This document shows, in pieces, positions 29,529-39,735 of a stretch of 64,000 nucleotides of DNA. Position 1 is the first letter of the stretch. The number at the start of each line of letters is the position of its first letter. The position numbers and the translations under genes are program-made. The notes under the pieces were generated by a model, which did no database searches, had not been told where the DNA came from, and was given only the letters and a program-made list of their open reading frames with translations. Source of the DNA: an uncultured Pseudomonadota bacterium (GTDB lineage Bacteria; Pseudomonadota; Gammaproteobacteria; Methylococcales; Methylomonadaceae); the NCBI GenBank assembly GCA_903870545.1, contig CAIQDI010000007.1, positions 1-64,000 of the forward strand. The letters are read 5' to 3'.

Positions 29529-31412
29529 ATGAATAAAATTTTTACCATTTTCGCGCTGTGGTTAAGCGTGATTTCGTTTGCCATCGCAGACGCACCAACC
29601 GCTGATATAAAAGTCAAAACCTTAAATTCGACTTTCCCCGCACAATATCAAATCGATTTCACCGTTCCCGCTGAACATCACGCCTATTTGGATAAAGGCG
29701 ACGAGCAAATGTACATTCCTATCACGTTCGATACGAATGGCACGTTGGCGGGCGCAGGTTTGAAAATTGAAAAACTCGACAAACCGGCGGGTGTTTATGA
29801 TGCCGAAGTGAAAGCCACGGTTTTACGCGCCACCGGTGAATTTAATTTAACGCTTTCAGGTACGGCAAACGCGGCGTTTTTTCCACTTTCGGTAAAATAT
29901 CAAATTTGTAACGACATCACGCACCAATGTTTTCGTCCGCAAATCGTTTCGATTGATTTGAAATTACCGGCGAATTCAGCGGCGATAAAAGTGGAATCAA
30001 CAACTACCGAATCCGAAAGTTTCACCGACAAATTGCTCGGTTTATTCAAAAACAACAAAGACAACACATTGATTATGTTTGGTTTGATGTTGTTTGCGGG
30101 CATGTTATCGGTCGCCACGCCGTGCGTGTATCCGATGTTGCCGATTACGTCGATGTTTATTATCGGTCGCGCCAACGGCATTGCCGCTAAAGAAAAACAA
30201 CACGCGCTGGTTTACGTTATCGGTATCGTTTGCACTTATATGATTCTCGGTTTGATGGCAGGCATGACGGGTGGCGCGTTTAACACCTTTATGCAATCCG
30301 GCTGGGTCAATTTAGCGTTTGCGTTATTTTTCACTTTCTTTGCCATCGCGTTATTGGGTTTTTACGAACTCGGTTTTATGCAAAACGAAGTCCATCATTT
30401 AGACCAAAAATCGTCAAACGTCGGCGGTTTAACTGGCACATGGATGATGGGCGCGGTCGCTGGATTGGTAATTTCACCTTGCGTCGGACCCATCGTTTTC
30501 GCGCTACTTTTACAAGTCGCCGACAACATTGCCGACAAAGCTGCCGCGTTAGCATTGCTCAATCAAACACTGACGTTTGCCGACAAATTCACCATTTCAT
30601 TACAAGGCAGCGTGATGATGGCAGGCTTTGGTTTGGGCGTGGGATTACCGTTTTTCTTGGTGAGCGTCGTCAAATTCAAAAAATTACCGCGTGCTGGTTA
30701 TTGGATGAATAAAATTAAATACGCCTTTGGATTTCTCATTTTATATTTCGCTTATGCGTATTTAAACAAAGCGATGGGCGTATTTGGCGTGGATTCAGAA
30801 ACGACTTTAGTTTTAGCAGCGGGGACGCTTTTTGTTTGGATTGCCGTGGTGAATTGCAACGTGTTGAGCCTAGTTCCCGCCGACGCGCCACCGAATCACA
30901 AATTCAAACATTTTATGGGTGTTGTCACGATGCTGATTGGCGTTTGGTTAGTCGTGACGAGTTTTGGACATTTGCCAATTTTAAAATCAGCGATTAAAAC
31001 CGCGTGCGCCGATGAAATTGTTGGTGTCAGCGCAAATCCGACCATCGAAACAGAAGCGGGAATTGCGTGGTATCGCAATTTTGACGCGGCGCAAAAACTC
31101 GCGCAACAATCGGGCAAACCTATTTTTATCGATTTTTACGCGAGCTGGTGTGCGAATTGTGTGGAATTTAAAAACGCCACAAAAACCAACGCCGCGTTAA
31201 ATGAAGCCTTACGCACCAAAGCCGTTGCGGTGAAATTGGTCGATAAAGAACCCGAATTTGAAAAATTTCGTGAAAATCCCGCGCATCGTCAATTAAAAAT
31301 TGGTTTGCCGTATTTTGCGATTTTAAAACCTGACGGTTCACTTTTATGGTCTGGCACAGATTATCAAGCGACGGAAAAAATGATTGCTGTGTTAAACGAA
31401 AATAATTCTTAA
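29529..31412 (+). CDS. dsbD: Thiol:disulfide interchange protein DsbD
   Basis: This 627-residue protein has all three DsbD parts. After a signal peptide comes the periplasmic alpha domain with the cysteine pair in ICNDITHQCFRP. The eight-helix core follows with the redox cysteines in TPCVYPMLPI and ISPCVGPIVF. Last is the gamma thioredoxin domain with FYASWCANCVEF. It carries electrons from cytoplasmic thioredoxin to periplasmic acceptors. It starts three bases after DUF3570, so it most likely serves the TlpA protein of this operon. Confidence 0.96.
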   Translation: MNKIFTIFALWLSVISFAIADAPTADIKVKTLNSTFPAQYQIDFTVPAEHHAYLDKGDEQMYIPITFDTNGTLAGAGLKIEKLDKPAGVYDAEVKATVLRATGEFNLTLSGTANAAFFPLSVKYQICNDITHQCFRPQIVSIDLKLPANSAAIKVESTTTESESFTDKLLGLFKNNKDNTLIMFGLMLFAGMLSVATPCVYPMLPITSMFIIGRANGIAAKEKQHALVYVIGIVCTYMILGLMAGMTGGAFNTFMQSGWVNLAFALFFTFFAIALLGFYELGFMQNEVHHLDQKSSNVGGLTGTWMMGAVAGLVISPCVGPIVFALLLQVADNIADKAAALALLNQTLTFADKFTISLQGSVMMAGFGLGVGLPFFLVSVVKFKKLPRAGYWMNKIKYAFGFLILYFAYAYLNKAMGVFGVDSETTLVLAAGTLFVWIAVVNCNVLSLVPADAPPNHKFKHFMGVVTMLIGVWLVVTSFGHLPILKSAIKTACADEIVGVSANPTIETEAGIAWYRNFDAAQKLAQQSGKPIFIDFYASWCANCVEFKNATKTNAALNEALRTKAVAVKLVDKEPEFEKFRENPAHRQLKIGLPYFAILKPDGSLLWSGTDYQATEKMIAVLNENNS

Positions 31413-31424
31413 CGTTCGCGCATT

Positions 31425-31823
31425 ATGATTTCTATTTTTCGTTATGGGTTGAGTGTTTCGCTCATGCTGCTACAACTAGCGGTACCGCTGATTCACGCCC
31501 ATAAAAACGAAAATTTTGGCGGGTCATTTCATTTACCCGAATTTGAACAAATCAGCCTGTTTTTCGAAAAAAGTGCTATGTTTTTTGTCCCCACTACTCA
31601 AGGCGATCAAATCGTTACCGTGAGTGCGGGAATGAAAAATAATAAGCGGCGCGTGTTGCTAGACAATGATTTTAGAATTTTAATCATGTCGCCATTAGTG
31701 ATTTTTAGCGGATTTCAGCGTCCAATCATCCACTTTTTTGTCGAAATAGAGCGGATAAACTTATTTCGCTTTTTAAATTTAAATGCGCCGCCGCGTGCGC
31801 CGCCTTTTTCTCTTTTTTGTTAA
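31425..31823 (+). CDS. Small secreted hypothetical protein
   Basis: This 132-residue protein begins with a signal-like segment (SLMLLQLAVPLIHAH) and ends with the proline-rich LNAPPRAPPFSLFC, a tail I have seen in small hypothetical proteins of methylotroph-like genomes. No enzyme motif is visible. It starts 12 bases after dsbD and is probably cotranscribed with it. Function unknown. Confidence 0.65.
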   Translation: MISIFRYGLSVSLMLLQLAVPLIHAHKNENFGGSFHLPEFEQISLFFEKSAMFFVPTTQGDQIVTVSAGMKNNKRRVLLDNDFRILIMSPLVIFSGFQRPIIHFFVEIERINLFRFLNLNAPPRAPPFSLFC

Positions 31824-31886
31824 ATTCGTTTTACCCACTACGCTGATTTATTCAGCTTGAATTTAGAATTAACAGGAAAAAATTTT

Positions 31887-33254
31887 ATGAAAAAATATAC
31901 GTTAACTACCGCAAGCGCAATTTTAGGGCTGGCAGCCATTTTCGTTACGCCCGCCGCGTTTGCAACCGAACAAATTGCTTACTCATTGTTTGGCGACCCT
32001 GCTTATCAAACAAAATGTGATGTATGTCACGTCAACAGCAATATGAATACCGCTGATAAAGGCAATTTAATGTCAGCAGCGAAAAATGCCTATAACCAAG
32101 ATAAATGGGGATTATCTGGTCTAAAAGCATTTGTAGCGATTCCAACTGCGCCAATCGTTCCAACCTGTTCAAACGGACAAGTTTTAAATTCAACAAAAAC
32201 GGCGTGCGAAACACCTGCGCCAATCGTTCCAACGTGTTTCAACGGGCAAGTTTTGAATGTTGCCAAAACAGCGTGCGTCACACCACCGCCCGTTATTCCA
32301 ACGTGTTCAAACGGACAAATTTTGAATTCAGCTCAAACAGCGTGCGTCACACCACCGCCCGTTATTCCAGCATGTGCAAGCGGACAAGTTTTAAATCCCG
32401 CCAAAACAGCGTGCGTTATATCCACACCAATTGTTCCAACGTGTGCAACCGGTGAATTTTTAAATTTAACAAAAACCGCGTGTGTCAAACCGCCCGTCAC
32501 CGCCGTAAATACGAAACCCGTATTGAATGCCGTAGCACTACAATGGGACGCTCAAGTCGGTGTATTAACCACGATTCCCTTGTCGGTGAAAGATGCCGAA
32601 CAAGATGTGTTTTCCATGTCTGGAAGCGTTCAAGGTTCTAAATTTAGCGCGGTTCATCCTGATGCGGCAGGCTTGCCATCAATTGATTTTTCATGGACTC
32701 CGACTGCTGCACAGGCAAACAAGATTTACTCCATTTCATTCATGGCGAAAGAAACCAAAACGGCTCTAAAATTAACGTCAAACAAAGTCGCAGTAAAAAT
32801 TCGGGTTTGGGCGGCAGGCGATCGCAGCGCAGCATCGATTACGAAATTAAATGTGATGACGAGTGTGTGGAGCGCAGGAAAATTAACGTTAGCCGGAAAT
32901 GTGAAATTTAACAGTTTGTTAACCGCCGCTGAAAAACAAACCTTCATTACTCAAAAATTAGATTTGACTGTCACAAGCGGTACAAATCCAATCGGTGGCG
33001 CGTTAGTGGGTTCGGCGACAGTCAAACTCGACAAAAATGGTAATTGGTCAATCGTTTTACCTGTCGCCCAAGCGCAAATTCCTTGTGATGTGACGTTGCA
33101 ATATGATGGTCAAAACGCCAGCCGCACGGTCAGCGGTTCGCCTGCAACGTGTTTGAAAACCGCTGCCGCGACGGGCAGCATTCCATTACAATTCGCTGAA
33201 AATGATAATGAAAGTGGCGATCATGAAAACGGACACAGTGAACACGATGATTAA
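31887..33254 (+). CDS. CxxCH (c-type heme) protein with five Cys-containing 23-residue repeats
   Basis: From the ATG at 31887 the product is 455 residues. It has a signal peptide ending in AAFAT, then KCDVCHVNSN with a possible heme c site (Cys44, Cys47, His48). Residues 89-203 hold five 23-residue repeats of the type PxxPTCSNGQVLNxxKTACV, with Cys at 94/107, 117/130, 140/153, 163/176 and 186/199. A putative Ig/cadherin-like domain (PLSVKDAEQDVFSMSG, FSWTPTAAQANKIYSISF), a further beta-rich region and an acidic, His-containing tail follow. There is only one CxxCH, so a monoheme or metal site is possible. The redox genes upstream fit maturation of its disulfides. Confidence 0.8.
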   Translation: MKKYTLTTASAILGLAAIFVTPAAFATEQIAYSLFGDPAYQTKCDVCHVNSNMNTADKGNLMSAAKNAYNQDKWGLSGLKAFVAIPTAPIVPTCSNGQVLNSTKTACETPAPIVPTCFNGQVLNVAKTACVTPPPVIPTCSNGQILNSAQTACVTPPPVIPACASGQVLNPAKTACVISTPIVPTCATGEFLNLTKTACVKPPVTAVNTKPVLNAVALQWDAQVGVLTTIPLSVKDAEQDVFSMSGSVQGSKFSAVHPDAAGLPSIDFSWTPTAAQANKIYSISFMAKETKTALKLTSNKVAVKIRVWAAGDRSAASITKLNVMTSVWSAGKLTLAGNVKFNSLLTAAEKQTFITQKLDLTVTSGTNPIGGALVGSATVKLDKNGNWSIVLPVAQAQIPCDVTLQYDGQNASRTVSGSPATCLKTAAATGSIPLQFAENDNESGDHENGHSEHDD

Positions 33255-33266
33255 CCTTTTGGATTT

Positions 33267-34808
33267 ATGGCGTTTTTTAAACGATTAACACAATTATTTC
33301 GCATTGGCTGGGCAGCAAAAAAAGTTCGCTTCAGCCAAAGTGAAACGGAAAAATTACTCGCGCAACGTGCATTAGTGAGTTTACTCGCTGATGCACGCGG
33401 CATCAGTTTAAAAGTCGGGCAACTTTTCGCAACGGCTGAAGGAAACAGCGAATTTCAATCGCTCACCGACCGCGTTCCGGCATTACCACTCAAAATTATG
33501 TTGCCGATTTTAGAAAAAAGTCTGCGCCAATCGCCCCAAAAGATTTTCAAAACCATTCAACCCGCCATTGCCGCCGCTTCATTGGGGCAAGTGCATTTAG
33601 CCGAATTCCACGACGGCACGCCCGTTGCCATCAAAATTCGTTATCCCGATATTGCCGACGCAGTGGCTGCTGAATTGAAATTAGCGGATTTAATGCCGAA
33701 CGTTGGAAAAGCTCAACAATGGGGATTTGATTTATCCGCTTACAAACAAACGCTTTTCGACACCTTGCAACGTGAATTGGATTATCGAATCGAAGCCAAA
33801 ACACAAACGTATTTTCGTGAAGCTGTGCGCGTGGCGCGTTTAGAAATTCCGCGCGTTTATGCCGAATTAAGCAGCGATTGCGTGTTGGTTCAAAGTCGCG
33901 CCACGGGCGTAACGTTTCCAGAAATTATTAGTTGGTCAGAATCTGAACGCCGTTTGATTGCCGAAACCTTGTTGCAAACGTTATTCACCAGTTTATTTAT
34001 CGCCGGCGAAGTTCACGCCGATCCGCACAATGGCAACACCTTTTACAATCACGCTGACAATGGCGTGATGGTGACGTTATTGGATTTTGGTTGCACGGTT
34101 TCATTGACCAAAATGCGCCGGCTGGCGTTGTTGAAATTGATTATCGGCTGTCGTGAAAAAAGCGCGGTGAATCCGTTGGACTGTTTTGTGGCGTTGGGTT
34201 TTGACGCGCAAAAACTCGCACACATTCAAGGCGCGTTGCCGTTGTTAAGCCAAATGTTATTGCGTCCATTTTTAGTTGACCACGCTTTTAATCTGGCAGA
34301 ATGGCAACTCGAAAAAAATATCACCGATTTATTAGATGAAAAACGCTGGTGGTTTCGTTCGGCTGGCGCGGCGGATGTGTTGTTGTTGCTGCGGGCGTTT
34401 CAAGGTTTGACGCAACAATTACAACAATTACGCATCAATTTAAATTGGTGGGAAATGTTAGAAAAAAGCGTCGGTGAAATGGTGTTGCGGCAAGCGCGTG
34501 ATTTGAATTTACCAGCGGTCAATGTTTCGGCGACAGAATTTAAAGCGTTAGATTTCGCGTCACAAGCCCAAAAATTACACGTCAAAATTACCCAAAATAA
34601 TCAGCCGTTGGTGTCGGTTAAATTACCTGCCGAAGCCGCGTTAGAGTTACAAAAATTAGTGCCGGACGACGTGCGTTTAGAATTAGCGCAAACCGGAATG
34701 GTCGATTTAACCGCCATTTTGCAACGGTTAAAATCCGAAGGTTTATGCCCGCAAGTTTTATTCACTTGCGAGCTGGGCGAAAAACAATATCGCGTGTGGC
34801 TGGAATAA
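33267..34808 (+). CDS. ABC1/UbiB-type atypical kinase
   Basis: This 513-residue protein carries the ABC1 family signatures: the KxGQ motif in LKVGQLFATAEG near residue 53, the Ala-rich loop AASLGQVHLAEF, VAIKIRYPDI with the ATP-binding lysine, HADPHNGN (catalytic-loop region) and LLDFGCTVS. UbiB members support ubiquinone synthesis; the missing C-terminal membrane helices and the extra C-terminal beta domain (residues ~420-513) argue for another branch. It follows the CxxCH protein by 12 bases, ahead of the convergent hemF. Confidence 0.85.
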   Translation: MAFFKRLTQLFRIGWAAKKVRFSQSETEKLLAQRALVSLLADARGISLKVGQLFATAEGNSEFQSLTDRVPALPLKIMLPILEKSLRQSPQKIFKTIQPAIAAASLGQVHLAEFHDGTPVAIKIRYPDIADAVAAELKLADLMPNVGKAQQWGFDLSAYKQTLFDTLQRELDYRIEAKTQTYFREAVRVARLEIPRVYAELSSDCVLVQSRATGVTFPEIISWSESERRLIAETLLQTLFTSLFIAGEVHADPHNGNTFYNHADNGVMVTLLDFGCTVSLTKMRRLALLKLIIGCREKSAVNPLDCFVALGFDAQKLAHIQGALPLLSQMLLRPFLVDHAFNLAEWQLEKNITDLLDEKRWWFRSAGAADVLLLLRAFQGLTQQLQQLRINLNWWEMLEKSVGEMVLRQARDLNLPAVNVSATEFKALDFASQAQKLHVKITQNNQPLVSVKLPAEAALELQKLVPDDVRLELAQTGMVDLTAILQRLKSEGLCPQVLFTCELGEKQYRVWLE

Positions 34809-36750
<1,942 letters not shown>

Positions 36751-36796
36751 AAAAGCAGTTAAAAAACGTGGCTTTTGAAAAATGGCAATAGTTACA

Positions 36797-36813
36797 GGGC
36801 GACTAATTCGCCC
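36797..36813. repeat. Small hairpin after cysM
   Basis: GGGCGA and TCGCCC enclose CTAAT, with TTAC and GTAA able to extend the stem past one mismatch on each side. It sits between convergent cysM and the FLSD cluster and may terminate both; there is no T run. Confidence 0.5.
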
Positions 36814-36838
36814 CGTAATGCTAATTTAACAGATGTTT

Positions 36839-37078
36839 TTACCTTTCGTTAACCTCGCATCTGTACTTTTTACATTCATCAGATTTGCAATCGCCATCAA
36901 AGATACACCTATCGCCTAAATCACCTTTGGGTTTTACGCGAACTTCGCACTGAAAGCGTTTGCATTCACCTGAAACACACTCGCCATCTCTTAAACATGA
37001 TTCGCCATTTCCAAGATTTGCCGCTGAATGCGAAACCAATGGAAAAACAAAAATGAGCAACAACAGTAATTTTTTCAT
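36839..37078 (-). CDS. Secreted small cysteine-rich protein
   Basis: This 79-residue product has a signal peptide (LLLLLIFVFPLVSHSAA) and a mature part of about 60 residues built from two similar Cys blocks: ESCLRDGECVSGECKRFQC and DRCIFDGDCKSDECKKYRC. Each holds four cysteines with spacing C-x5-C-x4-C-x4-C, so four disulfides in two small knots are likely. The pattern resembles Dickkopf-like or other knottin modules. Function unknown. It is the last gene of a three-gene minus-strand group, eight bases after the preceding one. Confidence 0.7.
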   Translation of the reverse strand: MKKLLLLLIFVFPLVSHSAANLGNGESCLRDGECVSGECKRFQCEVRVKPKGDLGDRCIFDGDCKSDECKKYRCEVNER

Positions 37079-37086
37079 ATCAACTC

Positions 37087-37902
37087 TTAATTTTTCAAAC
37101 GGTTAAAAATGCCTTTTTTCGCATCCTTGAATAAATCCAACGCTACCGTAGCCTTTTCGCTCACGGCATTTGATATGTCACCAGCCGTTTTTTCAAAATC
37201 TACATTTGATAAAAAACCTTCTTTTGTTGCCGCTTGAGCCGTTGCGGCACTAATTATGTCGCCAACTCGTTTTTCAAAATCAGCATCAGACAAAAAACTA
37301 TCTTTGTGTGCTTTTTCGAGTTCATTTAATTTTTCCATTAGTTTTTTTAAAAGAGATTTTTTTATATATGCCGATGGCGATTCCTTCAATAAAATATCGA
37401 CAATTAAAAAAGCCTGTGAAAGTTGAATACATCCGCGCTCAATACGCTTGATTAAATCAGCTGTTTCTTCGGGATTGATGACATCTTTATCAATCAATTT
37501 GCAGATAGTAATACGGATGATAGAGATAAATTTTATTTTTTCTTTGTCAGTAATGCCTCCTAATCTTTCTTTTATCACCACGTTATTAGCGGCTTCCTGA
37601 TATTTTCGTTTGCGATATTTACATACTAATGCCTCTACGATGGCAATTACGATGACAATTACGATACAAATGGGAACTAAGATAACCATTTTAAGAAAAA
37701 TGTCTTCCGAAAACCCTAAAGCAGACGTTGCAATTGCCACCGCCCCAATCCCAACCTTTGAACCCGTAGCAGTAGCCAAAGTTCCAGCTTTTGCGACACC
37801 TAATTTAGTTAAAACTGCCATATCATATTCCACCTGATAATCTATCTTCAAAAATTCACTTGATAAAAATCTTCTTTTTTTCAGTCGCGGATTTTGCGAC
37901 AT
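37087..37902 (-). CDS. Membrane protein with FLSD repeats, unknown function
   Basis: This 271-residue protein has a basic N-terminus (RLKKRRFLSSEFLKIDY), two hydrophobic segments at about residues 35-65 and 70-90 (MVILVPICIVIVIVIAIVEA is the second), then a long charged helical region. Near the end are two copies of a short unit: DSFLSDADFEKRVGDI and EGFLSNVDFEKTAGDI, which recur once in the neighbouring gene. The frame overlaps the upstream gene by 22 bases. No family recognised. Confidence 0.65.
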   Translation of the reverse strand: MSQNPRLKKRRFLSSEFLKIDYQVEYDMAVLTKLGVAKAGTLATATGSKVGIGAVAIATSALGFSEDIFLKMVILVPICIVIVIVIAIVEALVCKYRKRKYQEAANNVVIKERLGGITDKEKIKFISIIRITICKLIDKDVINPEETADLIKRIERGCIQLSQAFLIVDILLKESPSAYIKKSLLKKLMEKLNELEKAHKDSFLSDADFEKRVGDIISAATAQAATKEGFLSNVDFEKTAGDISNAVSEKATVALDLFKDAKKGIFNRLKN

Positions 37903-38492
37903 TCTTTTATGTCGTTAACTCTTTTCTCGAAATCAACATCAGATAAAAAACCTTCTTGATTAGCTTTTCCAAGCTCTTTAATTTCTGTACTCTGAGCCTT
38001 TGAGAGTTGTTGTTTGCTGTCTTTTTTTGCTACAGATTTGATAATATCCTCAACTAACTTAGCTTCTTTTTCTGTAAAGACCACTTCATGACCTTCTGGG
38101 GATTTGGCAACCTTGCGTTTTAGCTCGTAGAATTGATAAATACGATACCCCAATCCAAGAGCGGCTAGACCAGCTGTTAGGGATAATAAAGCGGGGGCGA
38201 GTGATAAAAGCCCTGTAGTAGCAACTTCAGTAGCTAAAACGCCTGTGGTTGCTGCTGCACTAGTCACAGCTGTTTTTGCTAACATTCTTGATGCAAAAGC
38301 AGTTAATGCACCTACCGAGGCAATGGCACCTGCTCCAACAGCGGTCACTACTCCAGTAACGGCTGCAGTGCTTAAATATGTTCCAGCGACATAACCCGCC
38401 GCAGATGTAACAATCAATCCACCAGCCGCGTGTGGTACCAAAGCCCCACCTGCTAAAATGGCTGCAACTACTGGAATTAACGGAATTGGCAT
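37881..38492 (-). CDS. Glycine/alanine-rich membrane protein with one FLSD unit, unknown function
   Basis: This 203-residue protein starts MPIPLIPVVAAILAGGALVP and has several hydrophobic Gly/Ala-rich segments over residues 1-120, as in small pore-like or channel-like proteins. A basic turn (YELKRKVAKS) and a charged helical tail containing EGFLSDVDFEKRVNDI follow. The tail unit is shared with the downstream gene. No family recognised; whether it is a membrane pore, a toxin or a structural protein cannot be told. It is the first gene of the three-gene group. Confidence 0.65.
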   Translation of the reverse strand: MPIPLIPVVAAILAGGALVPHAAGGLIVTSAAGYVAGTYLSTAAVTGVVTAVGAGAIASVGALTAFASRMLAKTAVTSAAATTGVLATEVATTGLLSLAPALLSLTAGLAALGLGYRIYQFYELKRKVAKSPEGHEVVFTEKEAKLVEDIIKSVAKKDSKQQLSKAQSTEIKELGKANQEGFLSDVDFEKRVNDIKECRKIRD

Positions 38493-38590
38493 AAATTTTT
38501 CCCTTTAAGTTTGTTTGAGATTGCAAGTATAAACCACACCGATGACAGGTTGTGTCATTTTGGAAATAGCGGTCGAAATAAAAAATAGCA

Positions 38591-38620
38591 AAAAAAAACG
38601 TGGCAAATGCCACGTTTTTT
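38591..38620. terminator. Terminator between FKBP gene and the FLSD cluster
   Basis: The perfect arms AAAACGTGGCA and TGCCACGTTTT have a two-base loop, with A and T runs on both sides. It serves the FKBP gene, whose stop is about 30 bases away. Confidence 0.85.
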
Positions 38621-38650
38621 ATTTTGCTGAAAAATTAAATACGATGAACG

Positions 38651-39109
38651 TTACTTAATTTTCAACAAATCCACGTCAAAAATTAACGCCGCATTGGCTG
38701 GAATATCACGACCTGCGCCGCGTTCACCATAAGCCAAATTCGACGGAATATAAAAGCGGTATTTCGCGCCTTCAGTCATCAATTGCACGCCTTCTGTCCA
38801 ACCCGCAATCACGCGATTTAACGGAAAACTGACTTTAGAAGAACTGTCAAATTCTTTGCCGTCTAACGTTCTGCCCGCATAATTCACCATTACATTATCC
38901 GTTGCGGCTGGATGTTTGTCGCCAGTTCCTGGCGTTAACACTTCATATTGCAAGCCACTTCCCGTGGTGACGATGTTGGCTTTTTTCGCATTTTCAGCCA
39001 AAAAAGTTATGCCTGCCGCTTTGTTTTCTTCCGCTGTTGCCGCTTGTGCTGATGATGCCATCGTTAATCCTAAAAAAATGATTTTTAAAAATGAAAAAAG
39101 TTTGTTCAC
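38651..39109 (-). CDS. FKBP-type peptidyl-prolyl isomerase, exported
   Basis: I take the GTG at 39109 as start, because it gives a proper signal peptide (NKLFSFLKIIFLGLTMASSAQA); a TTG 39 bases upstream would bury it. The product has 152 residues. After a short helical stretch it has the FKBP domain with GLQYEVLTPG, VMVNYAGRTLDGKEFDSS, GWTEGVQLMTEGAKYRFYIP, LAYGERGAG and IPANAALIFDVDLLKI. It is a periplasmic folding helper of the FkpA/Mip group. Confidence 0.9.
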   Translation of the reverse strand: MNKLFSFLKIIFLGLTMASSAQAATAEENKAAGITFLAENAKKANIVTTGSGLQYEVLTPGTGDKHPAATDNVMVNYAGRTLDGKEFDSSSKVSFPLNRVIAGWTEGVQLMTEGAKYRFYIPSNLAYGERGAGRDIPANAALIFDVDLLKIK

Positions 39110-39193
39110 AGTAAAATAATCCGTTGGTGTGTGAAAATGTGATTGCAAAGAATACTTGATTTGAGCGTTTTCGCAAAAAATTTACCACCGTTT

Positions 39194-39733
39194 TCAATCA
39201 CGCCGCAGTTTGTTGTAAGCCGAATTGATTTGTTTTTGTTCCGCTTCCATAATTTTTCGCATCGAATCCGGTTTATTGATCCATTTATCGGGATGCGTGC
39301 GATTCGATTCCCGTTGATACGCCGCTTTTAATTCAGCCTGGGTAAAATTAGGATTCAAGCCTAAAATTTCTTCCGGTCGGCGACGATCAATCAATTCTTC
39401 CGTTTTATTTCCGTGACTTGAAAATTGCGGTTGATAATTGCGCGTCGGTTCGACTTTCGGTTTTTTGTGCGATTGCATAAATCGCGACGGGCTGAAATAA
39501 TCCATCAGCTGAAAAAAAGACAAACTTTTGGCAAATAACAGCCCGAATGAAAAACCCACCACCGTTATCAACATCAAAAATTTTTGGTTGAGCAACACAT
39601 AAACAATCGGCACAAAAATAATCGACACAAACCAGGTGTTTAAAAATCCCATGCCGCGCATATTTCCAATCGCGTAGCCCGAACCGAACGCCATTAGTAA
39701 ATATAAAATGACACCGCTGTCGTGAATCACCAT
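39194..39733 (-). CDS. Membrane-anchored DnaJ-domain protein
   Basis: This 179-residue protein has three hydrophobic helices within about residues 7-75, then a linker and a C-terminal J domain (about 115-179) with ILGLNPNFTQAELKAAYQRE and HPDKW, the HPD motif that stimulates Hsp70 ATPase. It resembles type III J proteins with an N-terminal membrane anchor. It follows hldE by two bases, so it is probably cotranscribed with the heptose genes; a shared function is not apparent. Confidence 0.85.
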   Translation of the reverse strand: MVIHDSGVILYLLMAFGSGYAIGNMRGMGFLNTWFVSIIFVPIVYVLLNQKFLMLITVVGFSFGLLFAKSLSFFQLMDYFSPSRFMQSHKKPKVEPTRNYQPQFSSHGNKTEELIDRRRPEEILGLNPNFTQAELKAAYQRESNRTHPDKWINKPDSMRKIMEAEQKQINSAYNKLRRD

Positions 39734-39735
39734 GA

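Noticed and set aside
30105-30712. Frames on either strand inside dsbD
   Set aside because: Shadows of a gene whose three domains and redox cysteines are all intact.
31857-31886. Upstream in-frame start of the CxxCH protein
   Set aside because: The extension precedes the Met that begins a normal signal peptide with a nearby RBS (ACAGGAAA).
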